DNA of 7,272 bases, taken from the NCBI GenBank assembly GCA_035258565.1, contig DATFXF010000394.1:1-7272 (forward strand). The letters are read 5' to 3'. Within the stretch, counting starts at the first letter, position 1. Each line of letters begins with the position of its first letter. The translations under genes were made by a program, and so were the position numbers. Source of the DNA: DATFXF01 sp035258565. GTDB taxonomy: Bacteria; Acidobacteriota; Terriglobia; Acidiferrales; UBA7541. Below the pieces are notes generated by a model that saw only the letters and a program-made list of their open reading frames with translations, was not told the DNA's origin and did no database searches. Shown here piece after piece: positions 6,631-7,272 of this stretch.

Positions 6631-7272
6631 CTAGTTCACGCTGCGGTGCAGCACCAGAGCGATCTGCCGGACTTCTTCGGTGAGCTGCATGAACTCGTCG
6701 GGCAGGATGGACTGCATTCCGTCGGAGAGCGCCCGGTCAGGCTCGTGGTGAACCTCGACCAGCAAACCGTCGGCGCCCACCGCCACCGCTGCACGCGAGA
6801 GTGGTAAGACCTTCTGGCGACGGCCGGTGCCGTGGCTGGGGTCAACCAGAATCGGTAGATGGCTGCGCCGCTTCACGGCCGGGACCACAGTCAGATCGAG
6901 CGTATTGCGTGAATAGTCGGCAAAGGTGCGCACACCGCGCTCGCACAGCACAACCGCGTAGTTTCCTTCGGCGAGGATGTACTCGGCCGCCATCAGGAAC
7001 TCATCGAGGGTTGCGGACATGCCGCGCTTGAGCAGAACGGGCTTGCGGGCGCGGCCGGCACGCTTCAACAACGAAAAATTCTGCATGTTGCGCGCGCCGA
7101 TCTGGATCACATCCGCGTACTGCTCCACCAAGTCCAGGCTCTCGTGGTCCACCGCTTCGGTGACAATGCCGAGACCGAAGCGCTCGCGGACCTCGGCAAG
7201 AATTTTCAGCCCCGGCTCGCCCAGCCCCTGAAAGCTGTACGGAGAAGTGCGCGGCTTGTAAGCCCCGCCCCG
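6631..7272 (-). CDS. aroF: 3-deoxy-7-phosphoheptulonate (DAHP) synthase, type I-beta, C-terminal part
   Basis: Condenses phosphoenolpyruvate and erythrose 4-phosphate to DAHP, the committed first step of the shikimate pathway, in the cytoplasm. The frame is open at the right edge and ends at TAG 6633-6631, giving 213 residues of the (beta/alpha)8 barrel. The visible sequence begins RGGAYKPRTSPYSFQGLG, a signature that separates DAHP synthase from the related KDO-8-phosphate synthase. It continues with IGARNMQNFSLL, PVLLKRGMSATLDEF, CERGVRTF, the metal-ligand His in VDPSHGTGRR, the metal-ligand Glu in LLVEVHHEPDRA, and the Asp in ALSDGMQSI. All active-site elements expected in this part are intact. 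The N-terminal barrel strand with the metal-binding Cys, and any ferredoxin-like or ACT-type feedback domain, lie beyond the window, so regulation cannot be judged. A GTG at 7152 is an internal valine, not a start, because conserved family sequence continues upstream of it. Confidence 0.95.
   Translation of the reverse strand, partial: RGGAYKPRTSPYSFQGLGEPGLKILAEVRERFGLGIVTEAVDHESLDLVEQYADVIQIGARNMQNFSLLKRAGRARKPVLLKRGMSATLDEFLMAAEYILAEGNYAVVLCERGVRTFADYSRNTLDLTVVPAVKRRSHLPILVDPSHGTGRRQKVLPLSRAAVAVGADGLLVEVHHEPDRALSDGMQSILPDEFMQLTEEVRQIALVLHRSVN

Noticed and set aside
6631..7272. KDO-8-phosphate synthase as an alternative identity, which would pair with the LPS export gene
   Set aside because: The YKPRTSPYSFQGLG motif and the downstream metal-site pattern are those of type I-beta DAHP synthase rather than KdsA.
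1..7272. Mobile elements, CRISPR arrays, tRNA or rRNA genes, defence or biosynthetic cassettes
   Set aside because: No transposase or integrase motifs, terminal inverted repeats, regularly spaced repeats or RNA gene signatures were seen on either strand.

Overview
The window is GC-rich bacterial chromosome with five protein-coding genes. Genes that face outward into lipopolysaccharide (LPS) export show a diderm (Gram-negative) cell. A fused LptF–LptG permease, a GH57 glucan hydrolase, long antisense open frames typical of high GC, and a small heptamer repeat between genes together suggest an acidobacterium-like organism. That assignment is an inference from gene content, not something the sequence proves.

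Layout from left to right. Positions 2326 to 1 (minus strand) hold one uninterrupted reading frame carrying two consecutive LptF/LptG-type permease halves; its 3' end lies off the left edge. A 57-base divergent gap separates it from a GH57 alpha-amylase/amylopullulanase-like enzyme (2384-4579, plus). After a probable stem-loop terminator and a sigma70-like promoter comes a TetR-family repressor (4724-5329, plus) with a candidate operator in its leader. This gene converges, with 32 bases between stop codons, on a secreted YVTN-type beta-propeller protein (5362-6483, minus) built from eight repeats of exactly 42 residues. Upstream of the propeller on the same strand is the 3' part of a type I-beta DAHP synthase (6631-7272, minus), the first enzyme of the shikimate pathway; its N terminus is off the right edge.

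Functionally this looks like ordinary housekeeping and accessory chromosome: envelope biogenesis, storage or dietary alpha-glucan breakdown, a local regulator, an exported propeller of unknown ligand, and aromatic amino-acid synthesis. There is no transposase, integrase, tRNA, rRNA, CRISPR array or defence cassette. I do not see a previously undescribed multi-gene system. The two items most worth a second look are the LptF–LptG fusion and the strictly periodic eight-repeat propeller.
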